26,302 nt of DNA from a virus, in IMG/VR virus record IMGVR_UViG_3300035670_001111, positions 1-26,302 of that record; one strand, given 5' to 3'. The notes beneath the pieces were generated by a model that worked only from the letters and a program-made list of their open reading frames with translations, made no database searches and was not told the DNA's origin. The position numbers and the translations under genes are program-made. Below are positions 1 through 8,253 of this stretch, piece by piece; the first letter of the stretch is position 1; the number at the start of each line of letters is the position of its first letter.

Positions 1-18
1 ACGACTATTTGAGGAGAT

Positions 19-426
19 TTACAAACACTCATCCAACCATTCTTGTGGAATTTCTTTTTTTGACCACAACCAACCCCGTTTCTCACAGAATTGGGCATAG
101 GTTGTTTTACTTCCTTTGTAGAGTTTTGCGTTTGGATTCTGAAAGACAAACCTAATATCTATGTTTGGATATTGGTTGAATATCAGTTCCATCTTTTCTC
201 TATCGGCTTTTACCCAACGTCCTTTTGTTTCCAAGTACATTGTTCCACCCTTTTTCTTTTGTAGAACAAAGTCGGGTGTGTAGGTGTGGTTTGTGGCTGG
301 TTTCACATATGAAAGTTTCTCGGTTTCGTAACTGTACTTTTTCTTGGATTCTTTGAGTAGTTCATTTGTAACATCCTCCAATCCTGATTTGAAACCATGT
401 TTTATCGCAACTGCATTTCTTTTCAT
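19..426 (-). CDS. T7 gp3-type endonuclease I (Holliday junction resolvase)
   Basis: This 135-residue protein matches the phage T7 endonuclease I family, which cuts branched DNA such as Holliday junctions and helps resolve replicating phage DNA before packaging. The family landmarks appear in order: GFKSGLED near residues 11-18, PATNHTYTPDF near 43-53, LETKGRW near 65-71, DIRFVF and KLYKGS, then FCEK. The catalytic set expected from T7 (Glu, Asp, Glu, Lys) is intact as E17, D52, E66 and K68. Length is close to the T7 enzyme (about 149 residues). The ATG has a good ribosome site (AGAGGT, 4 nt before the start) and lies 12 nt after the stop of the preceding structural gene. It is the only nucleic-acid enzyme in a block of virion genes. 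T4 itself uses an unrelated resolvase, endonuclease VII. Confidence 0.93.
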   Translation of the reverse strand: MKRNAVAIKHGFKSGLEDVTNELLKESKKKYSYETEKLSYVKPATNHTYTPDFVLQKKKGGTMYLETKGRWVKADREKMELIFNQYPNIDIRFVFQNPNAKLYKGSKTTYAQFCEKRGWLWSKKEIPQEWLDECL

Positions 427-438
427 TAGTACCTCTGA

Positions 439-2199
439 TCAGACATCAAATCTAATTATAACGTTCATATCTACATCATCTCTTTTAGCAAGTGGTGATG
501 CCAATTTTCCAATAGCAACCAAATCATACTTTTCGTTGTAAAGTCCGATTGTAGTAATATATGGATTGAAGAATGAACTCGTTACATAATCATCAACCAG
601 TTGAGACGAAACATCTTTATCCTGCCTTACAGTCCAATTTTGAGTGAAATTGAACTCGTTCTTTCTCAATTTACAAGTGACTTCGTGTTCATAAAACGTA
701 GTTGTTGATCTGAATGAACCAGTAAATCCATACTGAATCCCGTTATAATCGTAGTTTCCATTTTCACCCAAGAACACATTTGCATATTTTGGTCTTGGGT
801 CAGAAACTACAATCATACCTGATCTATAAAAAACGTTTCCTATACGTGGAGTTTGGTACGCATACCCTGTTTCAAAACTATTGTCACCAAGATAGGTTAT
901 GTTTTCAGTAGTCAATCCTCTCTTGTAAATTCTGATTTCATCAAGATAACCGGAGAAATTACCCTGAGATGTTCCATTGCTTCCTATGAAAAATCTGTTT
1001 TCGTTTGCAGTACTCTGTGTTATTGAACCCGTTACTTGTCCTTGAAGAACTCCATTCACCCAAACTTGATAATAACTTGCACTCTTTTGACAAACTATGT
1101 GATTCCACATGGAATGTGAAATCATACTTGATGTAACAGAGAACATAGAATTACCAGACTTTTGTGAAAATTCTATTCTGTGCTTGTAGTTTTCTCCGGC
1201 CGTTTGATTATAGAGTTTTACATCAAATGGGTAATTTGATGCATTATTTGCATTTGAGTCATATTGTGTGTTCTCAATTCCAGATACTCTTTTTGTTTGA
1301 TTATCTCGAACAAGTATGTCCTTCACTGTTTTTTTATCAAATAGCTGATTATAAGTCAACTGAAGATTCGACTGTGTTGGGGGTATATTTACCCAAAAAC
1401 TAAGTGCAAAACTCGTTTTACCACTGAAGTTGAAGTTATTTGCACTTTTTACTTCGTAATAACCACCGTCAATGTATGCCGATGTCCCTGTTGACTGAGA
1501 TGTATTTGTTACATAAATTCCAGGTAGGTATGAGATATTCTTCGTATTGTATGACTCTATCTCATTTGATATTGGAGAACCATCCATTACAAATTGAGTT
1601 GGTTTATTTCTAAAGTTATACTCTCGATACTTTTCGTTGAAACCTACATACAGGTACAAGTTATCCGTTCCAACTATTTTTGTTTGATCAAAATCAGTAT
1701 CAATCAAGTTACCCTTTCCATCATCTTGCATAGAGACTTGTTTATTTGCAATAGTGTGAAAACTGGTAAAACTAACAGAGTTTCTACGGATACCTTCACC
1801 AAAAACACCCTGTGGCAGTACCATAACAGAACTTGATTCTGCAAGATATGTTACTCTATCATAGTCGGTGATGACATTAGGAATTTTGTCTTTTGTGTAT
1901 TCCGTATAGAAGTTGTGATCTAAATAATACCAAAGCATTTTAGGATCAACACTTTGAGAGGTAAAAACTCTTTCGTAGAGTGAAGATGAAAGATTTGCAA
2001 TACCACCGTAGTACTTATGATTCTCAGGATATAGTGCCCTATAAACGTTTATTCCAAATCTACCGTAGTATGTTACGGCGTCGTTTACATCAGATGAAAC
2101 TTCCCACAACTTGTAAACCTCAAAAGGACGAACTGTGTAATCTCCTTTTTTGAGTTTTTTCCAAATAAGACTTATTGTATTTCCAGTTTGAAATGACAT
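439..2199 (-). CDS. Virion structural protein E: LamG domain inserted in a conserved phage baseplate/fibre protein
   Basis: This 586-residue protein is the last member of the five-gene paralogous series. Residues 1-160 look like a conserved virion N-terminal part, with VYKLWEVSSDVNDAV and a later LPQGVFGEGIRR segment ending at DDGKGNL. A LamG/concanavalin-like lectin domain follows at about 235-440, recognised by ALSFWVN, WNHIV, a VWVNG strand, FFIGSNG and YLDEIRIYKR. The conserved part resumes with GNVFYRSGMIVVSD and GFTGSFRSTTTFYE. It ends with the family signature NPYITTIGLYNEKYDLVAIGKL. The start lies one base after the stop of the previous gene, with no clear ribosome site, so translation is probably coupled. 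A role in outer baseplate or receptor contact is inferred from the LamG fold and the neighbours. It could instead be a fibre attachment protein. Confidence 0.8.
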   Translation of the reverse strand: MSFQTGNTISLIWKKLKKGDYTVRPFEVYKLWEVSSDVNDAVTYYGRFGINVYRALYPENHKYYGGIANLSSSLYERVFTSQSVDPKMLWYYLDHNFYTEYTKDKIPNVITDYDRVTYLAESSSVMVLPQGVFGEGIRRNSVSFTSFHTIANKQVSMQDDGKGNLIDTDFDQTKIVGTDNLYLYVGFNEKYREYNFRNKPTQFVMDGSPISNEIESYNTKNISYLPGIYVTNTSQSTGTSAYIDGGYYEVKSANNFNFSGKTSFALSFWVNIPPTQSNLQLTYNQLFDKKTVKDILVRDNQTKRVSGIENTQYDSNANNASNYPFDVKLYNQTAGENYKHRIEFSQKSGNSMFSVTSSMISHSMWNHIVCQKSASYYQVWVNGVLQGQVTGSITQSTANENRFFIGSNGTSQGNFSGYLDEIRIYKRGLTTENITYLGDNSFETGYAYQTPRIGNVFYRSGMIVVSDPRPKYANVFLGENGNYDYNGIQYGFTGSFRSTTTFYEHEVTCKLRKNEFNFTQNWTVRQDKDVSSQLVDDYVTSSFFNPYITTIGLYNEKYDLVAIGKLASPLAKRDDVDMNVIIRFDV

Positions 2200-2200
2200 A

Positions 2201-4633
2201 TTAGTTCAATCTTAGTACTACTTCAAATATAATTACTTTGCCGTCATTCTTTCGAATCGGATTTCTTAGTTTACCGATAGCCAATAATTCTTTTTCTCTG
2301 TTGTATAGACCAACAGTTGTTATGTATGACTGTGGATCTTTTGAGAAGTAATCATACTTCAAAAAATTACCACTACCAGATGTATAAGTATAATTAGTGG
2401 ACGTGTTGAACTCGTTGAAGTCTGCCCTACAAAAATAGGTTTCAGTCAAAAATGTTTCAAACGATCTTGCAAAAAACGAACCACTTGGACGATATGCATT
2501 TGGTACAGCCGCACCACTTATAGCCAAGAAAAGTCTATTAGAATTTTGACCATCAGTCGAACTAGTCACCGTGCTGAATGAACATGATTGATCTAATACT
2601 ACACCATCTAAGATTATGAGACCCATTTTTGGAAATACTATTCCCCAAGCGTCATCTGTGGGCTCATTGTAAACCCCATCACGTAATGATCCAGACGTAA
2701 CATAGTAATATTCCTGTATGCCTTCATCAGTAACTACTTCTTGTTTTGTATCTTTACTTTCATCTATCAACGTAAAAAATCTAGTAGATGTTGGTGATGT
2801 CTCTGTTCCACCGGATGTAAGTTCACATAAAGCCAATTCAAAATTACCAGCGTCTAATTTTTCTTTGTATTGATTTCGATCAAGTTGAATTACATAGAAG
2901 TAATCACCATTTTTCCCATTCTTGAACGGAAACTTTCCGTTTGTGTGACCAAAACATTCTAACATATACTTACGATACATGGCTTTTGCAGGATATAAGT
3001 CTACTTCATTTTCAATAAGACTAGAACCTGAGCCAGATATATGACAATATGTTATGTCAAACTGATGATATGATTCATCTGTATATTGTTTTTCGTTGAA
3101 TACCGTGAGGTAGTACTTACTTTGTTTGGTAGTCAGTGATCCAGTATAAAATGTTGATAGCTTTTCACCTGTACATCTAAATAACCCGTTTGTCTTGTAT
3201 CTAAGTATGGGAAGTGAATAATCAGATACCTTTGAAACTTTTTTGAATACATAAGTACTATTATCATCAATAGTCAAGTCATCTATCAACTCATCAATGT
3301 AAGAATCAAATATGTCTAAATTTCTCTTATCGTCAACCGCCTTAGATACTAAATCGGGAGGTAAAACATTTACTCGTGGTAATATGATGATATTTCCGTT
3401 TTCATCTATCGACCAACGTTCAGATTCTCTTTCAGGTATATCTACATCTTCTATGATACAAATTTGTTCATATAGATAGTTCTTTACAAACTCATTTAGT
3501 TTTATCTGAACGAGTGCGTTGAATTTTGCAGTCTTATCTGAAAGGAATGGGTCATTTATAATAGTCGTTGCATTTTGTATCTTATATAATACACCATTCA
3601 ATTCAGAATTGAATTGGTCTATATTCGATATGGTGAAACTGGCCTTGTTTAGAGTAAATAAGTCCAAAGCACGTTTTGCCGCTAACTCATTCTCGTTGTT
3701 TGTTGGCAATGAAAATACCGCAACAAATTCTGGTTTTGCAGGTAGAACTGATATTTTTGGTTCACCGTCTACTGTAAGATCGATGCCAAATGGTTCTGTA
3801 GTTGTACTGACTACACGCTGACCGGTCGTTGTATCTAATTCCAATGGAGTGCCAAGAACCATTTGAGATAAGTCGATCAAATCAAACTTATTCATACCAA
3901 CTGTAGAATTTACAGAGGTTGTCTGATATGGAGGTGTATCTATACCTTGGTTTTGTAGAGTATTTACCGTTTCGACTAGTGTAAATCTATTCCCACCAAA
4001 TACTCTGATAAGATTTGAAAGTTCTTTAGGACTTACGGGTATTACAAACTCAACGTAAACGGCGGTATCTTCAAAACTGTTTGAATACCGAATGTCCATC
4101 TCATCTGATGTATCAAAATTCCAACCGGATTGAATTGGTAATTTACTATATGTAATATTCTTTGGTTGTTTTTTGTTGAATCTATAAAGGACAGTTCTAC
4201 TCTTCAAGAAAGAGGAGTCCACTCTCATCTGAACTAGATAATCTTCTATCACATCCGAGGATAACTTACCGACTTCAAATGAAAAATCGGAATCTACCAA
4301 GTTCTCGTTTAGTCTAACTAAATCTAAATCAGTTTCGTCTGTAAAGTAAAGTTTAGTCCGTCCACCCGTATAGAAACGCCGTTGGTTAGCCAGTCTAAGT
4401 CGAATGTCTTCTCGTTCTTGTTGAGAAAGTCCAATCACAGATGTTGATAAAATAGGAGTTGGTGCATCTATTGGAGGTTGTACTAAATTTGGAGTTACAG
4501 TCCCCCCTAACGATTGGCCGTCAACAAGTAAACGAACCTCGAATGTTTTACCAACATTCTTTGGTGAATCTGTTTTACCCCTCCATAGAGATCCAATAAA
4601 TCCTAACTCTCTGATTTCATATACGGATGCCAT
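2201..4633 (-). CDS. Virion structural protein D: paralogous C-terminal module with long unique N-terminus
   Basis: This is an 810-residue protein. About residues 473-810 form the shared module of the A-E series: GLF near its start, DAGNFELALCEL, FFTLIDES, VTSGSLRDGVYN, WGIVFPKMGLIILDG, SFSTVTSS, TYFCRADFNEFN and finally YITTVGLYNREKELLAIGKL. Residues 1-472 are unlike the other copies and I do not recognise them. They contain a Pro-rich stretch near 51-60, a predicted mostly beta region, and an acidic helical part near 430-460 (DIFDSYIDELIDDLTIDD). The ATG follows the upstream stop by one base and lacks a Shine-Dalgarno match, which suggests coupled translation. It is probably a baseplate or tail-fibre component; the exact role is unknown. 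Confidence 0.75.
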   Translation of the reverse strand: MASVYEIRELGFIGSLWRGKTDSPKNVGKTFEVRLLVDGQSLGGTVTPNLVQPPIDAPTPILSTSVIGLSQQEREDIRLRLANQRRFYTGGRTKLYFTDETDLDLVRLNENLVDSDFSFEVGKLSSDVIEDYLVQMRVDSSFLKSRTVLYRFNKKQPKNITYSKLPIQSGWNFDTSDEMDIRYSNSFEDTAVYVEFVIPVSPKELSNLIRVFGGNRFTLVETVNTLQNQGIDTPPYQTTSVNSTVGMNKFDLIDLSQMVLGTPLELDTTTGQRVVSTTTEPFGIDLTVDGEPKISVLPAKPEFVAVFSLPTNNENELAAKRALDLFTLNKASFTISNIDQFNSELNGVLYKIQNATTIINDPFLSDKTAKFNALVQIKLNEFVKNYLYEQICIIEDVDIPERESERWSIDENGNIIILPRVNVLPPDLVSKAVDDKRNLDIFDSYIDELIDDLTIDDNSTYVFKKVSKVSDYSLPILRYKTNGLFRCTGEKLSTFYTGSLTTKQSKYYLTVFNEKQYTDESYHQFDITYCHISGSGSSLIENEVDLYPAKAMYRKYMLECFGHTNGKFPFKNGKNGDYFYVIQLDRNQYKEKLDAGNFELALCELTSGGTETSPTSTRFFTLIDESKDTKQEVVTDEGIQEYYYVTSGSLRDGVYNEPTDDAWGIVFPKMGLIILDGVVLDQSCSFSTVTSSTDGQNSNRLFLAISGAAVPNAYRPSGSFFARSFETFLTETYFCRADFNEFNTSTNYTYTSGSGNFLKYDYFSKDPQSYITTVGLYNREKELLAIGKLRNPIRKNDGKVIIFEVVLRLN

Positions 4634-4634
4634 A

Positions 4635-7175
4635 TTACCAATTTAGTCTGATTTTTACAAGAACATCATTATCGAAAGACTTGTTTATTGGTTTGCTCAG
4701 TTTGGCTACAGCAAGAAGCTCGTTGAAATCGTTGTAGAGTCCAATACTTGTTATGTATGTTTGTGGATTTTTTTCAAAACATGGGTGGAAGAAAGCACCT
4801 TCACTACCACTAACATATGTTGGATTGCTACTATAATTTGCCAGTGATGAAGCAACTCTTACAAAGAAATGATTTGTTGTCTTATACTTGACATTTCTGG
4901 CTTTCATATATGAACCAATCACTCCAGAACCACTTATAGATGTGAATAACTTGAAAGCATTATCACCAGCAACGTTACTACCGGTAACGGTATTGAATGA
5001 AAGCTCACTATTCAACTTATAAGGATCAAGTACCATTATTCCAAGATTAGGATAGACAATACCATATGTGTGGAGGGAATTCGATGTATAAATTCCGTCG
5101 TTTAAACTTCCACTTACGATAGCATAAGAAACGTATGGATCATGAGCACATGATATTGTATCTGATCTATCATCTGAATCATCAATGAACGTGAGTACTT
5201 TATTTGATGCAGACACTTGGACGTTACTACCGGTAAACACATTATTTGCATAATCACCACCATTCAACTCGGCAAGTGAAATTTCAAAATTTCCCGGATC
5301 AATTCTATCACTCATACCGGTTCTTGAGAAGTTTATGACATAAACATCTTTTGACGAGGTAGCTACACCATTTGTGTAGAAAGTAAATTCAGTATCTGGT
5401 AAGTCTAATGCAAGTAATCTATATTGAGAATAAATGGCACGTGTTGGGGTATCATTTAGTTCACCCACTGACCAAACAGACCCTGAGCCACGGTTATGTC
5501 CATAAGCGACTGCAAAGTACGGAGTTCTTCCACATGAATCACAATCAGTTACTTCGTAATAATGTGTTTTTGATGCCGTTGCTTGAGTTGAACTTGTATG
5601 ATGACACTCTAATGTTTGCGATCCGTCAAATAATCCTTTTGTTTTTGCACGAACTTTTGCAGTCATCACATCACGTCCTAAATCTAATGGGTGATAGATT
5701 TTTACAGTTTCAGGTGAACAATCTGCATCTTGTTTACGATAATATCTTACAAAAACACCGGTAGCCACAAGCTCTTGACGACCATCCTCATATATTCGTG
5801 TTACGTCTTTCTTGATTATTCCAAAACATCTATCTGAAGGATCATCCTCTTCGTATTCTCTGACCACTTCTCTGTATCCACAGTTTGGATCAGGAATTTC
5901 ATTTATGTATTCTGTAAATGTTCCACGTGATACTGGATAAAGTTCAATTCCGTTTTCAGCTGGAATGTAGTTTATTATGTTTCCAGAAAAATCCGAGTTA
6001 GCATAAACGGGAAATCCGTATTCTACTTGCCAAATTTGAATGTCCTCATATGAGACAGGTATGGCAAGAACACATGATTTATTAGGATGTTTTACTCTAG
6101 GTGTAGTTTCTGGATCTACAACTTGAAGTTGTCTCTTTTCTGTTTGATCTGTTGGTCTTCTTGTTCCAGGAATTTCAACTCGGTTCCTTCTGTCAACAAA
6201 TGGACCAGACTGTGTTACGGGTGGTGGAGCAACTACTCTTGGAGTAAATGTTACGTTAGAAAGACAGAAATCTGGTTGTTTTGATAAATCACATTTTCTT
6301 GCCAAATCATCTGCAATCTCATTTATAGTTCCAGTTGGTGTTCTAAATCCTGGAGCAGCTGATGTTGTAACACTCAATAAGTTGTTTAGAATTGCAGTCA
6401 TATCAAATTGACTGAACTCTCTTATTACTGCGTTACTACTACCAGGACGTGGTGTGGTTGAAACCGAGCCAATTATTCCTTCTCCTAAATCCGGTCTATC
6501 AACTAGTTTAGGAAGAAAAGTTTGAGCAGTTGCAAATGAACCAAATCCTTGAATAGTTGAAATCAAAGATTCTTTTGTAAGTCTTCTACCTGTTATTCTT
6601 CTTGTTCCAACTACACCGTTCTGAACAAAGTTAGTATCTGTTTCGTCCACATCTGAACCAGAGGCTGTAATATCAAGATACCCCATAAGTTCAGGAGCAT
6701 ACGATAGACTCGCGCCACTTCTAACAGCCAATATGTTTGGAGGTGAGAAACACGTTCTATACACGGGTAGGACAATTCTACAACCAGGTTCATTTGGTAT
6801 CCTTGAAAATTCAGGACAACCGAATGAGTATCTATAATCACACTCAGGTTCGTTATTTCTTCTGACCGGTGGTGGTGGTGCAACTGGCGGTGGAATAACA
6901 CCACCTGTTATATCAATACCACCAATTGGTGTATCGGTCAATAAACTACCTTGATCAAATACTCCGGTACCAACATTTGCACCAGTTGGGTCTACAAACG
7001 GTGGCGATGTAATATCGAACTCAAACCGTTGAACCGCTGTTGATATTGCATTTGTCAGAGACTGAGCATTAGCAGCAAGTTGGGCAGTTTGGGCAACCAA
7101 ATTTGCTTTGTTCGGATCATTATCCGGTATTCTACTCAGTTGCTGCGATAAATTACTTATAGTTGTAGTTGCCAT
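4635..7175 (-). CDS. Virion structural protein C: shared module plus Pro/Cys-rich N-terminal extension
   Basis: This 846-residue protein carries the shared A-E module at about 505-846: HYYEVTDCDSC, DTPTRAIYSQYRLL, DPGNFEISLAELNGG, FTGSNV, FIDDS, LFTSISGSG, and the ending YITSIGLYNDFNELLAVAKL. The first 500 residues are unique in the window. They hold a Gln/Ala-rich helix (1-50), a Pro-rich linker (94-104), a second Pro-rich spot (316-319), and scattered cysteines near 112, 120, 132, 142, 295, 304, 368, 432, 450 and 486. The module is much closer to that of protein A than to that of neighbour B. The start is 8 nt after the stop of B, with only a weak AAGAT-like ribosome site. It is presumably part of the baseplate periphery or fibre network. 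The cysteines could form disulfides or bind metal; this is not established. Confidence 0.75.
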   Translation of the reverse strand: MATTTISNLSQQLSRIPDNDPNKANLVAQTAQLAANAQSLTNAISTAVQRFEFDITSPPFVDPTGANVGTGVFDQGSLLTDTPIGGIDITGGVIPPPVAPPPPVRRNNEPECDYRYSFGCPEFSRIPNEPGCRIVLPVYRTCFSPPNILAVRSGASLSYAPELMGYLDITASGSDVDETDTNFVQNGVVGTRRITGRRLTKESLISTIQGFGSFATAQTFLPKLVDRPDLGEGIIGSVSTTPRPGSSNAVIREFSQFDMTAILNNLLSVTTSAAPGFRTPTGTINEIADDLARKCDLSKQPDFCLSNVTFTPRVVAPPPVTQSGPFVDRRNRVEIPGTRRPTDQTEKRQLQVVDPETTPRVKHPNKSCVLAIPVSYEDIQIWQVEYGFPVYANSDFSGNIINYIPAENGIELYPVSRGTFTEYINEIPDPNCGYREVVREYEEDDPSDRCFGIIKKDVTRIYEDGRQELVATGVFVRYYRKQDADCSPETVKIYHPLDLGRDVMTAKVRAKTKGLFDGSQTLECHHTSSTQATASKTHYYEVTDCDSCGRTPYFAVAYGHNRGSGSVWSVGELNDTPTRAIYSQYRLLALDLPDTEFTFYTNGVATSSKDVYVINFSRTGMSDRIDPGNFEISLAELNGGDYANNVFTGSNVQVSASNKVLTFIDDSDDRSDTISCAHDPYVSYAIVSGSLNDGIYTSNSLHTYGIVYPNLGIMVLDPYKLNSELSFNTVTGSNVAGDNAFKLFTSISGSGVIGSYMKARNVKYKTTNHFFVRVASSLANYSSNPTYVSGSEGAFFHPCFEKNPQTYITSIGLYNDFNELLAVAKLSKPINKSFDNDVLVKIRLNW

Positions 7176-7183
7176 ATTTTATC

Positions 7184-8248
7184 TTAGTAATCTAGTTTAA
7201 CTTTTATTACCAGCTCTCGGTCAAATGACTTTTTGACTGGTTTACTTAATTTTGCCACCGCCAATAATTCCTGATTATCATCATACAGACCAACCGTTGT
7301 TATGTAAACCTGTGGATCTGTTACCATCGAATCGTACTTTAGAACTCCAGTACTAGAACTTACAAATGAGTTGTTTGTTGAGTAGTTATACTCACCATTG
7401 AACATACGTACAAAATAATAGGTTGAAGAGAAAACCTCACTCGTTCTTCCTTGAAAGGCATAATCAGAACTGGCAGCCATGGCACCACTTATGGATGTAA
7501 ACAACGTCAACGCATTATCATATCCACTTGCAGTAGCCGGTACTCTTTGTGTATTGAAAGAAGCCGATGCATCAAGTGCCTGTCCATTCAATACGATTAC
7601 ACCTCTATCTGGATAGAAAAGTCCCCATGGCGTTGTATCTTGTGTATAAATACCATCTGAAATAGAACCACTTCTAACATTGAATACACGACCACCTTGT
7701 TGTGCTAACTCAGTTGTTGTTGTAGTTGAATCATCTATGAGTGTAATATACTCATCATTAGAGCCAGATAATGTTAGTTGCCATGTTTTGGTATCAACTC
7801 TATCTTTGAATCTTGCCCTGTTTATATTGATTACATAGATATAATCTGAAGATTCGTTGTTTCTAAATGTAAATGTATTATCACCCGCATTCAAAAGCAT
7901 TTGTTTATATTGTGCATATACCGCTTTTGTTGGATAATCATACAGGTTTTGTGCACCTGAACCAGTTGCAGAACCACTACCTACCAAATCACCATACGCA
8001 ACACTAAACTGTGATTCAGCTCCTTGAAGATTGGATTGACTATTGAATAGTTCATAATAGTATCGTTTCTGATTTACAGATTGAGCAGAACTCGTAAATA
8101 CGGCTGTCAACGAGGCACGACTATTCGACCACAATGGAGCTGAAACGACTTCTTTTTGATTAGGAGAAATATCTATATCGTCTACAAATGGGGTAAACGT
8201 CTTTCCATTTCTCAAACTTTTCCGTAGTAAAATATCTGCCTGTGTCAT
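7184..8248 (-). CDS. Virion structural protein B: compact member of the paralogous series
   Basis: This 354-residue protein consists almost entirely of the shared module. It starts with a short unique leader of about 38 residues, then LWSN and VFTSS, KRYYYELFN, FSVAYGD, YPTKAVYAQYKQML, YVININRARFKDRVD, YITLIDDS, VRSGSISDGIY, WGLFYPDRGVIVLNG, SASFNTQ, LFTSISGA, YYFVRMFNGEYNYSTN and YITTVGLYDDNQELLAVAKL. It lacks the GNFE-ELNGG stretch seen in A and C, so it is the more diverged of the three short-module copies. The start is 5 nt after the stop of gene A, with no recognisable ribosome site. No enzyme motif is visible. A virion, probably baseplate-associated, role is inferred from the locus. Confidence 0.75.
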   Translation of the reverse strand: MTQADILLRKSLRNGKTFTPFVDDIDISPNQKEVVSAPLWSNSRASLTAVFTSSAQSVNQKRYYYELFNSQSNLQGAESQFSVAYGDLVGSGSATGSGAQNLYDYPTKAVYAQYKQMLLNAGDNTFTFRNNESSDYIYVININRARFKDRVDTKTWQLTLSGSNDEYITLIDDSTTTTTELAQQGGRVFNVRSGSISDGIYTQDTTPWGLFYPDRGVIVLNGQALDASASFNTQRVPATASGYDNALTLFTSISGAMAASSDYAFQGRTSEVFSSTYYFVRMFNGEYNYSTNNSFVSSSTGVLKYDSMVTDPQVYITTVGLYDDNQELLAVAKLSKPVKKSFDRELVIKVKLDY

Positions 8249-8253
8249 AATGT

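Noticed and set aside
6611-6904. 97-codon minus-strand open frame inside protein C
   Set aside because: It is out of frame within a well-supported gene, rich in His/Leu, and has no ribosome site.
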